Of a stretch of 64,000 nt of DNA, positions 1 through 11,479 are shown in pieces. Both the position numbers and the translations under genes were made by a program. The notes beneath the pieces are model-generated. The model saw nothing but the letters and a program-made list of their open reading frames with translations, had not been told where the DNA came from and made no database searches. The DNA is from Actinernus sp. WN-2022 (Eukaryota > Cnidaria > Anthozoa > Actiniaria > Actinernidae). Where the stretch lies: NCBI GenBank assembly GCA_030867875.1, contig JAOWCC010000569.1:992001-1056000 (forward strand). The letters are read 5' to 3'. The first letter of the stretch is position 1; the number at the start of each line of letters is the position of its first letter.

Positions 1-960
1 GATTACCTCTACAAAATAAGAGAAAATTAGCTTTCTTAAATTTCTGTCAGATGGGGAACTTTGGTAACCTGTAGGTCCAAGTTATGCAAAAAAATCCTAG
101 GAGGAGGAGAAAATAGGGAAAACATTGAATATTTTACCAAATGGTAGCCAACACTATGGTGCAAATGTGTTCCACGTTTGAATCTACCACATATAGTTGC
201 AGCAGATTTACAGACGCTTTGTCTAAAATTAGATAAAATAAAAACCTTCAATTTCAGGTCAACATGCACCCTGCATAGAACACATGTACTACAGCAGCAT
301 ATTCTTTGTCTAAAAACCGTTAGAGATGAAAAAGTTTCGTGGTAAGAAAGTGAATGGTATGCACTTTAGTACGCACTAAAATATCCACCATTCCATGGGG
401 AAGTCTAGTTTTACCATGTACAATTTAGCCTTACCACGACATAGGGCACTTTGGTAACATCTTTTGACTTCTTTCTTTAATAAGATTTCGAGCTTGAATG
501 CGTTGAAGTTAAATTTCTTTACAAATCAAGATTAATATAAGAGTGTTACTATAATATGAGAAGGGAATATCACCTCTTTGTGTTTACAGAGATATCTTGC
601 AAGAGAGACATGGTTACCATAATTCCCTACTTTCGATATGGAGAGAGACAGATATATAGTGAGACAGACAGACAGACATTCTGAATGCTTTCTTAGTTTT
701 GGGGAAACAAATTACAGCAATTTGGGGAATATTAGTAACACAATATATCTAGACTATTGGATAAATTGTAGCACTCGAAACCTTGCGATAATTGGCCAAT
801 TTTCGAGAAAGATTATCGAAAGATTGCGGAAAAACCCGGCCGCCATGTTGTTTTTAGGATTCAGTTTACCGCGCGGTCCACAGCTAACCCGGTAAAACGG
901 AATAGAACGCGGAAATATCAACCAATGAAATTCTTTAAAAAGTCGACAAACCGGTTTTTC
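1..960. other. Unassigned DNA at the window start
   Basis: AT-rich sequence with only short ORFs that show no recognisable domain, low-complexity bias or splice context. Short phrases such as CTTTGGTAAC recur near 58 and 450, which hints at an eroded repeat, but I could not define borders. No gene is claimed. Confidence 0.5.
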
Positions 961-964
961 TCAG

Positions 965-1093
965 CTTATCCCTGGGATAGTTATCCGGAGGATAAAGTCG
1001 TCTTTCGGGAACGGATTTTTGTCTGTGGGATAACTATCCTTGGGATAGGGAAGTTATCCTAAGGATAAGTCCTATCCTGAGGATAACTTATCC
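965..1093. repeat. Cluster of alternating TTATCC/GGATAA palindromic motifs
   Basis: Within about 130 bp the hexamer TTATCC and its complement GGATAA (or GGATAG) occur repeatedly in alternating orientation, for example GGGATAGTTATCC, AAGTTATCCTAAGGATAAG and GAGGATAACTTATCC. The segment can fold into several overlapping hairpins. This resembles the palindromic interior of a foldback element or MITE; no flanking duplication was found. Confidence 0.55.
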
Positions 1094-1110
1094 GTCCTTT
1101 CAGGAACCGG

Positions 1111-2950
1111 GCCCAGATCTGAATTTGATTGACACCAGTGGATTGCTGATCCATTAAAACCATGGACCAGAACCAACAATTATTGAAGAAGTTATAGCTG
1201 TTTTAGTTATTTCAAAGCCCGGTGGCGGCCATCTTGAAAATGACTCAGTTTTAACCCATTTCCGGATGTCAGATTTTGGTAGACTTTTTTCTGTTGATCA
1301 GTATATCCAGTAGGAATGAAACGCCTAACAGGAAAATTCCCGCTGAGAAAAGGCAGAGAAAATTTATCAATGTCTCGATCATATGCAGATTCTCTGGCGA
1401 CATGCAAAACATAGAAAGCCTCGCAAAATAAATATATGAAAAAGCCGAGTACGTACAAATGACAGTGAAACGGGGACAGCTTCCGAAAAGGCTATCGAGT
1501 ATTGATGTGTTGCATACATTTCCAAGAGTTCAGCTACAGGTTATCAAAGTGTGTGATCACAGAAAACCTTCTGTGATCACGATACCTCTAGCGAGACACG
1601 CAATACATTTGAGAATGTATATCGTATTAATTTCGATATACTAAACATTTACAATTATTTATGATAACGGGATTGGTTAATCGTATTTATTGAACTTCTG
1701 AATGACTACAAACTATTTAAAGGTCGTTAAATTGCTCATATACGTGTTGCAAACGTCTACAATGAATAATAGTATCTTATAATACTGTATGAATAACCAT
1801 GCTATAATCTGTGTATTTATGATATCATGCATACAATAATTATGTTTCTGGCTAATGCTTAAAGGGTTTTTCTTACAGCTAAAATTTAAAAAACATATAC
1901 AGAACATTTCGCAACCTTTCATCCAGAATAAAATTACTGCTTGTTGTTAATTCCCGCCCATACGAAACACCTGTTAGTTTGGACCATTCTGCATTTCTCA
2001 TCAATGGCCTGGATCAACGGCCAGTTATCAAGGACTGGAAAACACTGTTCGGCCAATTCCATTAATGCCGGTTTGGATCCAGCCACCACAGCCACCACAG
2101 CTTATCACCCTTACCTTCGACGCTCCTCTCCATGGCCTACTAAAAACTTAAAGAAAAAAGGTTGGGACAATTCTTATTTAAATGTTTGTACTTCGTGTTA
2201 TCCACATATATGCAGTGGCTTGGGATCCAACAAGCACAAAGTCATTGTCTGCAGACTTATCTGATGAGGAGGGAGACGGTTTAGTTGATTTGACTCCTCT
2301 GTCTTCTTTGGAAGCACGGGAAACTGGGCACAACGCTGAAGTGGGAGGCAGTTTGGTGGAAGCGGTTTGTCAGAAGCAGGTTCAGTCTAAACTAACTCCA
2401 TGACAAGAGCGGGTTGAGGTTTGGCGGTAGGTTATGGGGATGTCGGCTTTTCATCTCCCACATGCAGTGTCTCAATGACCTTGTAGTGATTTTTCAAGTA
2501 GCTCTTGCATCGACTGAATCCTTGAAACTCAGAGCGTAGTTGCTGCATTTGCTCTGCTATCGTTAAGTGCTGAAGTAGCAGCAGATCAACCTTCGATTCC
2601 AACTGTGTTTTGTTTGGAATTGATGAACCTGTAGCGTTACAGTTTAACTCATATCATATAAATTTTCAAATTAATATAGGGTTTTCGGCCTGCAATTAAA
2701 CATGAAATGTGCGAATCAATAAAAAAATGATTACCCCAAAACATCTGAAACAGAAAAGATTGAAAGTATTTTGGAGTGCACTGAATTTACGAACAATGAA
2801 TATTTCACATGTTATGATTGTTATGATCTAATCTACTGCATTGAAAGCTAAGCAAATACAACTTACCTCCAATATAGATTTAGGCAAAGGAGTCTCGATT
2901 GTTCTGCCAACAACTTCATGACACTAATCAAACATCTGAGAAGTGAGGGT
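1111..2950. other. Intergenic stretch without a recognisable gene
   Basis: Apart from a perfect hairpin at 1553-1580 I see no supported gene. A short plus-strand ORF at 2182-2403 is acidic and Ser/Leu-rich but has no domain I recognise and no splice evidence, so it is left unannotated. Confidence 0.4.
1553..1580. repeat. Perfect 12-bp hairpin
   Basis: The arms GTGATCACAGAA (1553-1564) and TTCTGTGATCAC (1569-1580) are exact reverse complements around an AACC loop. It is isolated, with no poly-T tract or gene end beside it, so it is recorded only as a structural repeat. Confidence 0.7.
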
Positions 2951-2958
2951 GACTCTAG

Positions 2959-3532
2959 AAAGCAAAGGCTGACAGTTCTTGTGCATATATTGGAGTAAGA
3001 CTACATGACTGTGTTTCACTGTTTAGTCGGTTCGAGATTAGAGCTGAGCAGCTCTTGGAGCTCAGAGTAAAATGTCACCAGTATTTCAGGGCAAATGCTT
3101 TGCTTCTCCCTTCTATGGTCACACCCACAGTTTGGACACTAGGGCATGTTGTCCCTGAGCATGCAGAACAGCTATTTAAGAAATATGGCCAGGGTCTAGG
3201 TACAGTGACAATGGAAGGGAGGGAGGCAAAGCATGTTGTCCTCACGAGACTGTCAGAGAACAGCTCCTTTAAGATGCAGTGGTTTCATATCTTTCAACAC
3301 GAGTTTGTAATGCTCATTTGGTTGCCAGAAAATGGGGTTAACACATGCCAGTACAAAGCTAGTAAAAAATTACATCCCCAAAAGGGTTCATAGGGATGAT
3401 AACTACTGTTACTGTGGCTTGGAGAAGGCCCAAAGTCAGGATGACAAGTGTTGTATTTGTGGTGACATGCTAACACACCTTATTGAGCAAAGTGTTCAAA
3501 TGGGAAAAGTTCATCCACAGCTAAGACTGTGA
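2959..3532 (+). pseudogene. 3' fragment of an uncharacterised multicopy gene family (GREAKH family)
   Basis: Two frames together give the C-terminal part of a protein with the motifs TPTVWTLGHVVPEH, YGQGLG, MEGREAKH, HEFVMLIWL and then YIPKRV followed by a CYCG...CCICG cysteine cluster that looks like a zinc ribbon. The same motif order, with TTWTIGYAVPFHTK, MQGREAKH, MRHEFMSTIWL and CYCG...CIYC, is found at 59280-59700, so both are copies of one family. The upstream GADGAPFGK half seen at 58.3 kb is absent here. A frame change near 3340-3380 separates the HEF block from the cysteine cluster, and the upstream reading frame begins just after a stop. The function is unknown; its dispersed copies make transposon coding sequence the likeliest explanation. 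Confidence 0.7.
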
Positions 3533-3655
3533 TTTCTAGGAAACACAGGCTAATGAAAATCATAAAGAACTAACTTAGTTTCTACTTACAACCACCTTGT
3601 TGCACTTTGTTAAAGAAACATGAACAACTATATTGGAGCATAATAGTAACACTAA

Positions 3656-4064
3656 GGGACTGGTCATAAATTAGCAGGGGGAGGGGGTGGAATGAATGGG
3701 GGTCATAACTTTTTGGTCATAAAAAAATAGACAATGGAAATGGGAGGGTCATAATAATTTACGCTCACCCTTGTGACGGTATACCTTTCTCAGGATATAC
3801 CAGAGTGCAGGAATTGATCATAAAGAGCATTGTATTTTAATATATGGTACGATAGTAATAGTAAAATCATAAGAAAATAATGATAAATGTCTATCAAGAA
3901 TACAATGTATCACTAGAACAGGCTTGTGTCAATTTTCCTACAGTATGGTCAACACTAGTGTGAAAACAAATTGAGTTATTATTCTGTGCAGGGGGGAAGG
4001 TCATGATATTTTAGCCCCATTTCAAATCTCCACCCCCTCCCCTTGCTAATTTATGACAAGTCCC
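3656..4064. mobile_element. MITE with TAA target-site duplication (PIF/Harbinger-like)
   Basis: The ends are inverted repeats: GGGACTGGTCATAAATTAGC at 3656 matches the reverse complement of the right end, GGGACTTGTCATAAATTAGC, and similarity continues through a G-rich tract. TAA directly flanks both ends (3653-3655 and 4065-4067). A 409-bp body, no coding capacity and a 3-bp TWA-type duplication fit a PIF/Harbinger-mobilised MITE. The superfamily is inferred from the duplication only. Confidence 0.8.
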
Positions 4065-4067
4065 TAA

Positions 4068-5056
4068 CAAGGTTTTAACGACTTAAGTGTCTGCTTTGTT
4101 CTGCTTGTATAGATGCTTTTGGTTTGTTGATTATACAGTAACATAAGTTTACATAGAGCTCTGTACAAAAGTTGTTGGAGCATGTTCTTGAGCACATAGC
4201 ATTATTTAATACATGTATAGCTGCACTTCAAGAAGAGTAAAGTTCCATTTGACTCAAACGTGTTCATATTCCTCATTTACAGTCATCTAATCCATTTTAT
4301 CCAATCAGTTGAGGTCAAGACAATGAAGTTCAAACTAAAATCATCATGGACCAATGACGATTGAGAATGAAATAAATAGAAAGCCAAGAAAACTTTGAAG
4401 CTGAGAGAGAAGAAACCACATCTCAAATAGTTTTGGATTCAAGTTGATTCTTTTTGCTTCAGAAACCACAATAAAGAAAAATACACAACACTGGCCAGGA
4501 TTAAAGACATCCCCAAGTGAAATGTGGCTGAGAATTTCATTGACCCAAGTATTACATTGATAACCGCAGAACACACAATATATTCACGGGCTCAAAAGTG
4601 CACATTTCGCGAGCCAGCTGGCCCGGCGTGGAATGTGAAATACTTGGTGCTTCCATCCGGATATGTCCATGAAAAACCTAAATATGACTGTGTGTTTTGG
4701 AAATATATTGATTAACAAAACTTAAATCGGATATCTATCTCTTTTTGCCGGATGACTGTACTGAAACAGACAGTGGATTAATGACTTGAATATTGCTTTC
4801 TAGCTGTTCTATAATTCTCCCACAGTAGCTAACAATTCTGAAATTGACTCAGTGACAAAATCCCTATTATTACGAGCAGATAAATTATTTCTTTGACTTG
4901 CTTTAGGAGGCGTATAGAGTAACGGAGGCTTCTAACCTTCTTTCAAAACGTCTAAAATAAATTGAGGCGCTTGAATCCGTGACCAATATTTTACATGGCT
5001 CCTGAGACTCCCTTCAACATTAAAGGATTAATGCTTTGCGAGCCCGTGTTTACATT
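4068..5056. other. Intergenic stretch without a recognisable gene
   Basis: Only short, unconvincing ORFs on both strands. I see no domain, repeat boundary or splice pair that I can support. Confidence 0.4.
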
Positions 5057-5060
5057 TGAA

Positions 5061-5134
5061 CAATAGAAAACCGTTACAATCGCCATTTTCGTACTGTACT
5101 GTACGAAAATGACGATTGTAACGGTTTGCTATTG
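5061..5134. repeat. Long near-perfect hairpin next to a LINE 3' end
   Basis: The 34-bp arms at 5061-5094 and 5101-5134 are reverse complements with two mismatches around a 6-base TGTACT loop. The hairpin ends two or three bases before the TTA-type simple tail of the LINE at 5137. It could be a minimal foldback element or a target-primed integration scar. Confidence 0.75.
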
Positions 5135-5136
5135 TT

Positions 5137-6828
5137 AATAATAATAATGTCTTTATTAAATCGATAAAATACATATCAATTTTACATACTAGTATAAAGT
5201 ATATTTACAAATAATTAAAAATAAGTATATTTATGAAACTACACTTAAAACGTTCGGTATTTACTTTTGATGTGCAAAAGCTAGGCTTTCTAAGATTATG
5301 ATTAGAAAATTTGTATTTAGGTAGAATGGACTGCAGTGGGTGTTTAATAGTGCATTGTGTCTAAAATACTAACAGGATCACACACAGCGCCGTTTATGGC
5401 AGCGGTCCAAAAAGCACTGAATACTTGTGAGCTCTGGTATAGAGGCACCATACACAGATAAAGCGTAATATATTTTAGGCATAACTATTGATCTAAAAAG
5501 ATAGTCAACTTCTGTCGCGCTATAGTTCACTTTTCCGAGGCTACGTATTACGTATAGGCATTTATTGGCACTAGTTAGCAATTCTTTAACATGAACGTCA
5601 AATCGGTTGTTTGATTGGAATGTCACACCTAACATTTTTAACTGATTGCATTGCGGAATATTCTGTATCTCGCTGTACGCATCATTGACACCTCCTTTCC
5701 TGAATATGATCTCCTTACATTTTGCCGGATTACAAGCCATGTCATTAAGCCTAGACCATTCCATGAAAGCATTAACATACATCTGTGAGTAATCTAAAAT
5801 AGAGTTGTTTTCCTCCCATACAGGCGCTGTGATTGTGGAGTCGTCCGCGTATTTAATTATAACAGAATTTGTGCCCGTGCTGTCAATTATAACAAGGTCG
5901 TTCAAAAAAAATCCTAAAAAGATATGGGCCGCTGACGCTACCTTGCACTATGCCTCTACTAATAGACATCCATTCACTGGTAATATTATTGGAAATGACG
6001 CGCAGTTTACGTCCCTTGAGAAAATTCAAATACCAATTTATTAGGTAAGGATTTAAAGGTAACCGTTTTAGTTTACTTGCCAGTATTTCGTGTCTTACCA
6101 TATCGAAAGCTTTGGAAAAATCCATAGTAAAAACCCTAACTGCCCTACATTTGGTGTTATCTAAGGCTCTTTAAAACATTGTATTGGAGCTTTATTAGCG
6201 CATTTGTGCAGCTACCACCTGTACGATAGGCAAATTGTGTACTGTTCAAATGTTGTTCAAAGGTGTCAATACAAAATGCTTTGTACACAACTTTCTCAAA
6301 CAACCTTGCTATTATTGGTGTCACGTTTATTCCCCTGAAATCAGAGTCCTCCAGTGGTGTATCTACCTTGGGCAGTGGATTGATGTTAGCTAATTTCCAC
6401 TGTGCTGGCCAGGTGTGTGTGCTTAGCGACAGGTTTCAGCATTTAAGAAGAGCCGGGGCTAGCAGATCTGAAAAGTCACTCCAGATCCAGTATGGGATTT
6501 GGTCTGGTCCCGTTGCGCTTTCTTGTGTCCTGGAAAGCGAATTCAAAAGTTGCAACTCGCTGAGCTGGGGTGGATCAAACGCATCAATCGGCAGATATTC
6601 CGGACAGGTGTAGTTGTTATCGGAACACAAGTTACTGAAGTACTCATTCAAGCTTTTGACAGCGTTTTCATCCAGTAATGGACGACTTGTCTGTTTACGA
6701 TTAGTAATCGTGTTTTCTATTCTCTTTACTACCATTTGCAAGCTACCGTTACACTCGTTCTCAATAACACGTGCAGGTTCGAAACAAAACTCCTGACTTC
6801 GAAGTCGTTTCTGGTGGATGTCAATCAA
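5137..6828 (-). mobile_element. 5'-truncated CR1/Jockey-like LINE
   Basis: A non-LTR retrotransposon read on the minus strand. Its 3' end has an AATAAA signal followed by a short ATT/ATTA microsatellite tail (about 5137-5155), typical of CR1-like elements. The body encodes reverse transcriptase in several broken frames. I see no endonuclease domain or ORF1, so the insertion is 5'-truncated. Confidence 0.85.
5378..6828 (-). pseudogene. LINE reverse transcriptase, broken into several frames
   Basis: In order from the 5' side: a pre-RT segment ending in SATGPDQIPYWIW (6436-6828); an RT finger block with [17 protein letters not shown] (about 6200-6350); palm motif [20 protein letters not shown] (5883-6125); and palm motif C in KYADDSTI, followed by the thumb and C-terminal region (5378-5905). 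The order and spacing match non-LTR RTs of the CR1/Jockey group. Frames change near 6430, 6130 and 5900, and a stop sits in the SLR segment, so no complete enzyme can be made from this copy. Confidence 0.85.
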
Positions 6829-6876
6829 ACGGTTTCCATGGAGTTTGAAGTGAACCGCCGTGTGCGATTCGGGTAA

Positions 6877-7450
6877 CTAGCATTTTATAAACATGGCAAA
6901 GTCTTTCCCAAACTCGCTTAGATGGAGAGTAGTCATGCTTAGAGCCAAGGGCTTGCAAAATAGGGAAATCGCATAAACTTTATGCGTGAGCGAGCGGTTT
7001 GTGTATAAGATTAACAGATTATCCAAAACACGTTGTTGTTGGACGTGAATATCCTCCGAGGAGAAAGTCAAAGCATCGGTTAGGTACGCGTGAATCAATC
7101 TGATTGTTTATATAGCTTTCAAAGGGCTTGGAAAAAGAATTATAGTTATTTTGATTCATCCAGTTGCAGATATGCTTCTTATAAGAGGTTTCATCGAGCA
7201 ATACCCCCGAGCTCTACCTCGACGAGCTATAGGCATGGATAGAGCATTCGACAGGGCAAATATTTTTGAAACTTTTAGGACATGGATTATCGGCAATGCT
7301 CTCCACTCTCGACTGACATTTCGGTACCTGTGTCGCCTCAAATTACTTACGATTTCGTTGTCCTCCTGCATTATTTGCGTTTCCTCCACATCTGGGAGTT
7401 GTATGGCGACGTTTTCGTAGTATTGAGATTCTGCTTCATCTCGTTCAGCA
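6877..7450 (-). other. Unassigned minus-strand ORF fragments upstream of the LINE
   Basis: Three overlapping minus-strand ORFs (6877-7098, 7019-7201, 7156-7389) share no domain I recognise. Their placement directly 5' of the LINE could mean eroded endonuclease/linker sequence, but no diagnostic motif such as GDFN was found. Confidence 0.3.
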
Positions 7451-7633
7451 AATTCTCTAACCTAATTTTCAAACATTTCGACTATAAAAGTCCTCGTGTC
7501 CATCTCGGAGAATTGCTGACCGAAGCATGCAGACCAGTGTTGCCATATAAATATAGTTGAGTGACATCCACCAAATTGACGTTTTCCGTTGGAAATTCAA
7601 TTTCGAACCTGCACGTGTTATTGAGAACGAGTG

Positions 7634-8040
7634 TAAGCGTAAACCTTTTTCCGCGTTCGTTTATGTTTGAAACCTAGACGTTTGGCGGCACAAACCTTTG
7701 CAATTTAACCGCGTTTGTGACAACCTTTGACATGTCCCGCCTTCACGTTTCAGCGAGTAGGATTCAGGTTTGGAAACTTTTCAGCTAGATATTCCTTCGC
7801 GCTACGCGCTAAATCATATAAATGTCGGTTCAAGTTAAAGTTTTGGACGCTCACAATTATGAGAGATGCAAGACAACAACTGTCTCTTGGCATAATCTGA
7901 GTTGCACGACGGTAGAAGACATATCAAAGGTTTTCAACATCAAGGTTGAAACTAATTAGTTTGCCGACGAATTGCAAAGGTTTGGGACGCCAGACGTCTA
8001 GTTTCAAACATAAACGAACGCGGAAAAAGGTTTACGCTTA
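7634..8040. mobile_element. MITE with about 75-bp terminal inverted repeats
   Basis: The left end, beginning TAAGCGTAAACCTTTTTCCG, is the reverse complement of the right end, which finishes CGGAAAAAGGTTTACGCTTA. Similarity runs about 75 bp inward with few mismatches. The 407-bp element has no ORF of note. A target-site duplication is not clear, because the TAA/TTA at the ends is part of the palindrome. Confidence 0.8.
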
Positions 8041-8063
8041 ACGGTAGCTTGCAAATGGTAGTA

Positions 8064-8145
8064 ACTTCGTTCAGCCGAATAGAAAATATTTATATTTGTA
8101 AGCAATAAGTACACAATGATGTGGAGGGTAGCCGTCTAGCACGCA
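8064..8145 (-). repeat. Split direct repeat B2 of retroelement copy 1
   Basis: An 82-bp segment beginning ACTTCGTTCAGCCGAATAGA is repeated directly at 8673-8755 with a few substitutions. It corresponds to the 108-bp B repeat of copy 2; both contain ATAGAAAATATTTAT. On the element's strand this is the outermost 3' repeat. Confidence 0.8.
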
Positions 8146-8672
8146 TTTATTAATGTAAGAATGTTCTAGTTACAAGCTATTACTAGGGTGAACACCGTGT
8201 ACGCACACGTATATCAGTGACAACAGTAATATAAAGAATGGTCTGTAAGGTATCATGTAAAAGGTATAATAAAAAAAAGTACTGTTTTAGTGGGAAGGCT
8301 GCCGGACACGAAAATCCAGGGGGAAAATTTACCCGCCTTGCTGCAGGAAAAAAACCTGGAAACGTGTTCTCCAACCCAGTGCATGCCTGCCCGGAAAAAC
8401 TCCTGGAGGTTAAGAGTTGAAACGAAATCTATTAGACGCCCCCACCCCCCCAAAAAAATCTGATGAGTATTATGACAACTGGAAAAATGATGAGTATTAT
8501 GACAACGGGAAAACGAACCCGAGAGCACAACGTCTCGAGGGTTAGCTGGAAGGCGTCAAGTGGCGTTAACAACATCTAGGAGTGATTTAAGTATGCTCTA
8601 TGGAACCCAAGGGACCGGGGCGTACAAAGCACCTCATTAGCAGCTAAAAGAAATACATTTATATTCTCTTTC

Positions 8673-8755
8673 ACTTCGTTCAGCCGAATAGAAAATATTT
8701 CTATTTGTAAGCAATGAGAACACAATGATGTGGAGGGTAGCCGTCCAGCGCGCAT
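8673..8755 (-). repeat. Split direct repeat B1 of retroelement copy 1
   Basis: The inner partner of 8064-8145, just 3' of the recombinase ORF. The stretch between the two (8530-8670) shares GGCGTCAAGTG and AATACATTTAT with the A repeat of copy 2, so this copy keeps a B1-A2-spacer-B2 order. The spacer near 8290-8420 also resembles the copy 2 spacer (TGGAAACGTRTWCTCCAACC and CTGGAGGTTAAG). Confidence 0.75.
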
Positions 8756-8854
8756 CAAGAATACAAAGCGTGGGAGAAGATTAAAAATGTGGCTAAACCC
8801 GTAACCGTGAATGACTGAGTGGAAACAGATTCGATTGAATTAACAAAAACTAAG

Positions 8855-9376
8855 CTAAATGTCTAAATTAAGTGTAACTAATAACTGGTGTTTAATGTCT
8901 TCTCTGCAATAAATGTCTTTGATTCTCTCTGTTTTCCGCCGCCCATGCTTTTTGATAACGCGGTCAGGCAAATCATTGTTGGCAGCTGCAGTTGCCCCAC
9001 CAATTCTTAGGGAATGGAGACCAAGGCGGGAAGTATCCAGACCAAGCATCCTGAACTTTTGGAGCAAAACTTCTCTGGCCCTACAATAAGAAAGCTTGGA
9101 ACCTGAGCGGAGAGAATATATGTATTGTTTTTGTGTGCTGTAAGTGATCTAAACACTAACTCTTTAGAAGTAATATCTTCCTTAGCCATGGTGGCGTATC
9201 TCTTTGCACCAAAACTTAGAGTAAAATCTAATACACTTCGATTCGCGTCCCGCGACACAGCTATCAACCGTAAATGGACCGAATAAAGAATTAATATAGT
9301 TGAAAAAAGGAATAGAGATACACCAGTCATCGTGGTCAATAACTCGACTGAGGGAATCGGCAAACGAGGAATCCAT
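8855..9376 (-). pseudogene. Tyrosine recombinase, C-terminal part only
   Basis: The C-terminal catalytic region of a DIRS-type recombinase, which in this class acts as the integrase. Visible motifs are GLHSLRIGGATAAANN (the HxxR box), VIKKHGRRK and a terminal IYCRED with the likely nucleophilic Tyr. A preceding block, RYATMAKEDITSKELVF, aligns with RYACMARRDLSSSEFVF of copy 2. The N-terminal half, including the first catalytic Arg, is missing, and the frame changes near 9060, so it cannot be active. It follows the RNase H tail directly because of the deletion. Confidence 0.85.
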
Positions 9377-9520
9377 TCAATTTCAACGATGTTGTTGTGA
9401 ACCGTACAAAACTGGAAAATATCCTAACTGATGCAAAGGAATAGACATACTACCCTTGCGTGAAATAATGGCCGCATTTCGATTGTCAGTATAAATCTTG
9501 ACCACTTTCCCGCTAATTAG

Positions 9521-10479
9521 TTACTTGAAAGACCTCAATGCATACAAAATGGCCAACAGCTCTCGGCTGTTGCTATCTAAAGCTGATTCACTGGAGGAAA
9601 AAGCCTTGAAAAAGAGGTCAAATTCTTCTCTCTCAACGATCTTAGCATGTCCGCCACAGGCGTAATCACTAGCATCAGAATGAATGATGACGACAGGCCT
9701 AGAATAATGAAAAAGTAATTTATTGTTAAGCCTACCACAATTAGCAAGCCAAAAATCAATTTCGGCCAGGCATTGCCGATAGAATTGAAACTTACTCAGA
9801 TCAAGGAGGGTATCCCAAGCATCTCTTAAATTAACAACCGACTGAAGGAATCTAGACATAATCAAAGTAACATTACCGACAACAGGCGAAAGAGAAATAA
9901 TTTTACCCACAACAGAAGCAAGAAAACGAGGCGAGATGAACGGTAGCTGGGCCTTGAAGTTACGCAGAGCAACAAATAACTTCAAGATTCTAAGCGGAGG
10001 AATGTGCAATGACCCATTGGTCATATCCCAAGAAATACCAAGCCATTCAATAGTTTGAAATGGGACCCAAGTAGATTTCTGAAAATTAGGAACTACTCCG
10101 GCTTTAATTAAATCTGAACGAATGGAGTTGTAAACTCGTTCCGCGGTGGCGAAATCTTTCTCGCAAACTGCACCGTCATCAAGATAAAGAACAATGTGGA
10201 AACCTTGTGATCGCCAAAAGGAAACAAGCGGACGAAACAATTTGGTAAAAAGATAAGGAGCAGATGAGAGTACAAACGGAAGGACAGTGAAGCAAAAATA
10301 TATATCGCAGGACCGTCGAAACGCCATTGAAAACCCAAGTACTTCTGGTGAGAAAAACATATGTCCACATGGTGGTAACCAGATTTCATATAGCCGTTTA
10401 AGATGGCGAACTGAAGAAAAGATTTCCAGTCCTCCATACGGAATTTGGCTTTAGGGATACACTTGTTAACATGCCGCAA
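9521..10479 (-). pseudogene. Reverse transcriptase-RNase H of retroelement copy 1
   Basis: The RT palm motif FHIVLYLDDGAVCEKDF carries the YLDD active site, preceded by SGYHHVDICFSHQKYLGFQW in a neighbouring frame. RNase H follows with VVIIHSDASDYACGGH (catalytic Asp) and DSNSRELLAILYALRSFK (catalytic Glu). The RNase H tail FADSLSRVIDHDDW lies in another frame at about 9330. The frame change near 10350 and breaks near 9520 show decay. DIRS-group RTs copy element RNA into DNA, and the layout RT-RH followed by a tyrosine recombinase is diagnostic. Confidence 0.88.
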
Positions 10480-10535
10480 ATCTAGTATAAGCCTTGCCTT
10501 ACCCTCCGAATTGATTGAAACCGATAGAGGATTAA

Positions 10536-11056
10536 CTATATGATTGGCGGTACAGAAACTTCAATTACTAAACCTAATTTGAGAAGATCAGAAATAGCTT
10601 TGGAAACAAAAGGCACATTATTAAATGCCGACTTATTATTAGAAAAATGAGCACTAGATGGAAAATATGTAATGGAATAACATAACCGAACCCAATGGTA
10701 TCTAAAATCCAAGTAGGCGAACGAATATCCTTCCAAAACTGTAAGTGGGCCTTTAAACGGCCTTTAACAATAGGTAAATTAGTGCCCTGTTCATATTCAA
10801 ATAAGTTTTGTTTGAAGAATTCAATACGTGTTTTACTAACACTGTCAAACTTATCTTCTAATAATGTATCCATCTCTTGGACGAGACAGGTAGGGCCTGG
10901 CTGTTGAAGTATCGTACGAGACTGGTCCCGGTCGCTTGGGCATGCAGATACATCAGAACACAGGTTTTTTGGGAAGCCAGATTCAACGGGAGGTAGAAGT
11001 GGATGTTGGTGCAACGCTGGCGGAGTTACCGAGCTGGGAACTGAAGTTTCTTGCAA
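10536..11056 (-). pseudogene. N-terminal region of the copy 1 pol polyprotein
   Basis: Two overlapping frames (10574-11056 and 10536-10736) encode the linker upstream of RT. The motif GRLKAHLQFWKDIRSPTWIL matches YRLKTHIKFWVNIGTPAWIL of copy 2 (26455-27141), and the spacing to RT is the same. The role of this region is not known; it precedes the RT fingers and overlaps the end of gag in both copies. Confidence 0.7.
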
Positions 11057-11074
11057 TGCGGATAGAGCATTCTC

Positions 11075-11479
11075 TCAACCAATGGTTGAAAGCCCCGCAG
11101 AAACGGCAAGACCCGCGGGGTTGAAATTCTGTGAAGTGCTGACGTGGGGAGTTGAAGGCGCCACGTAGCCACTGTTACAGCCGCCTGAGAACTGAAAATA
11201 GTCGCGACCTCTTCCTTGAGTACGTTCAGCATTTCGCTTAGGTTTGAAGTGCGCCTTTTCTCTAAGAGCTTCACGTTCGGCTGCCCGAATTCTCTTAGCG
11301 TCTTCTTGATCAAGGGCTAGAGCAGATGATTCGTAATATTTTACAGTCAACCAACCACCTTCGGATGAATCCGCAATTCTTATTTTTCTATTTTTCTCTT
11401 CAATGCGGCTAATAGCATCTGTGATTAGCTCGGTCGTCCTTTCCTCGTTGTCTGCTTGCAGAACCTGCAAAGTTTTCAT
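11075..11479 (-). pseudogene. gag-like protein, C-terminal part
   Basis: A basic, Glu/Arg-rich segment with RKIRIADSSEGGWLTVKYYE and KRIRAAEREALREKA, each matching the gag of copy 2 at 26804-27568. The N-terminal half and the CxxCx4Hx4C knuckle seen in copy 2 are not present in this frame. At its 5' side it abuts an unrelated LINE fragment near 11480, marking the truncation point of the element. Confidence 0.75.

Larger units (their letters stand above)
8064..11479 (-). mobile_element. Decayed tyrosine-recombinase (DIRS/Ngaro-like) retrotransposon, copy 1
   Basis: Read on the minus strand the order is gag-like, RT, RNase H, tyrosine recombinase, then 3' repeats. It is the same family as the element at 22981-27719: the gag motif RKIRIADSSE, the RNase H motifs and the recombinase tail all align. 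It keeps two copies of its B repeat and an A-like segment but lacks the 5' A1 copy, so it is 5'-truncated. It retains the RT active site that copy 2 has lost, and has lost the N-terminal half of the recombinase that copy 2 keeps. Confidence 0.85.

Noticed and set aside
4560..4715. Small plus-strand ORF near 4.6 kb
   Set aside because: Short, no recognisable domain, no conservation within the window.
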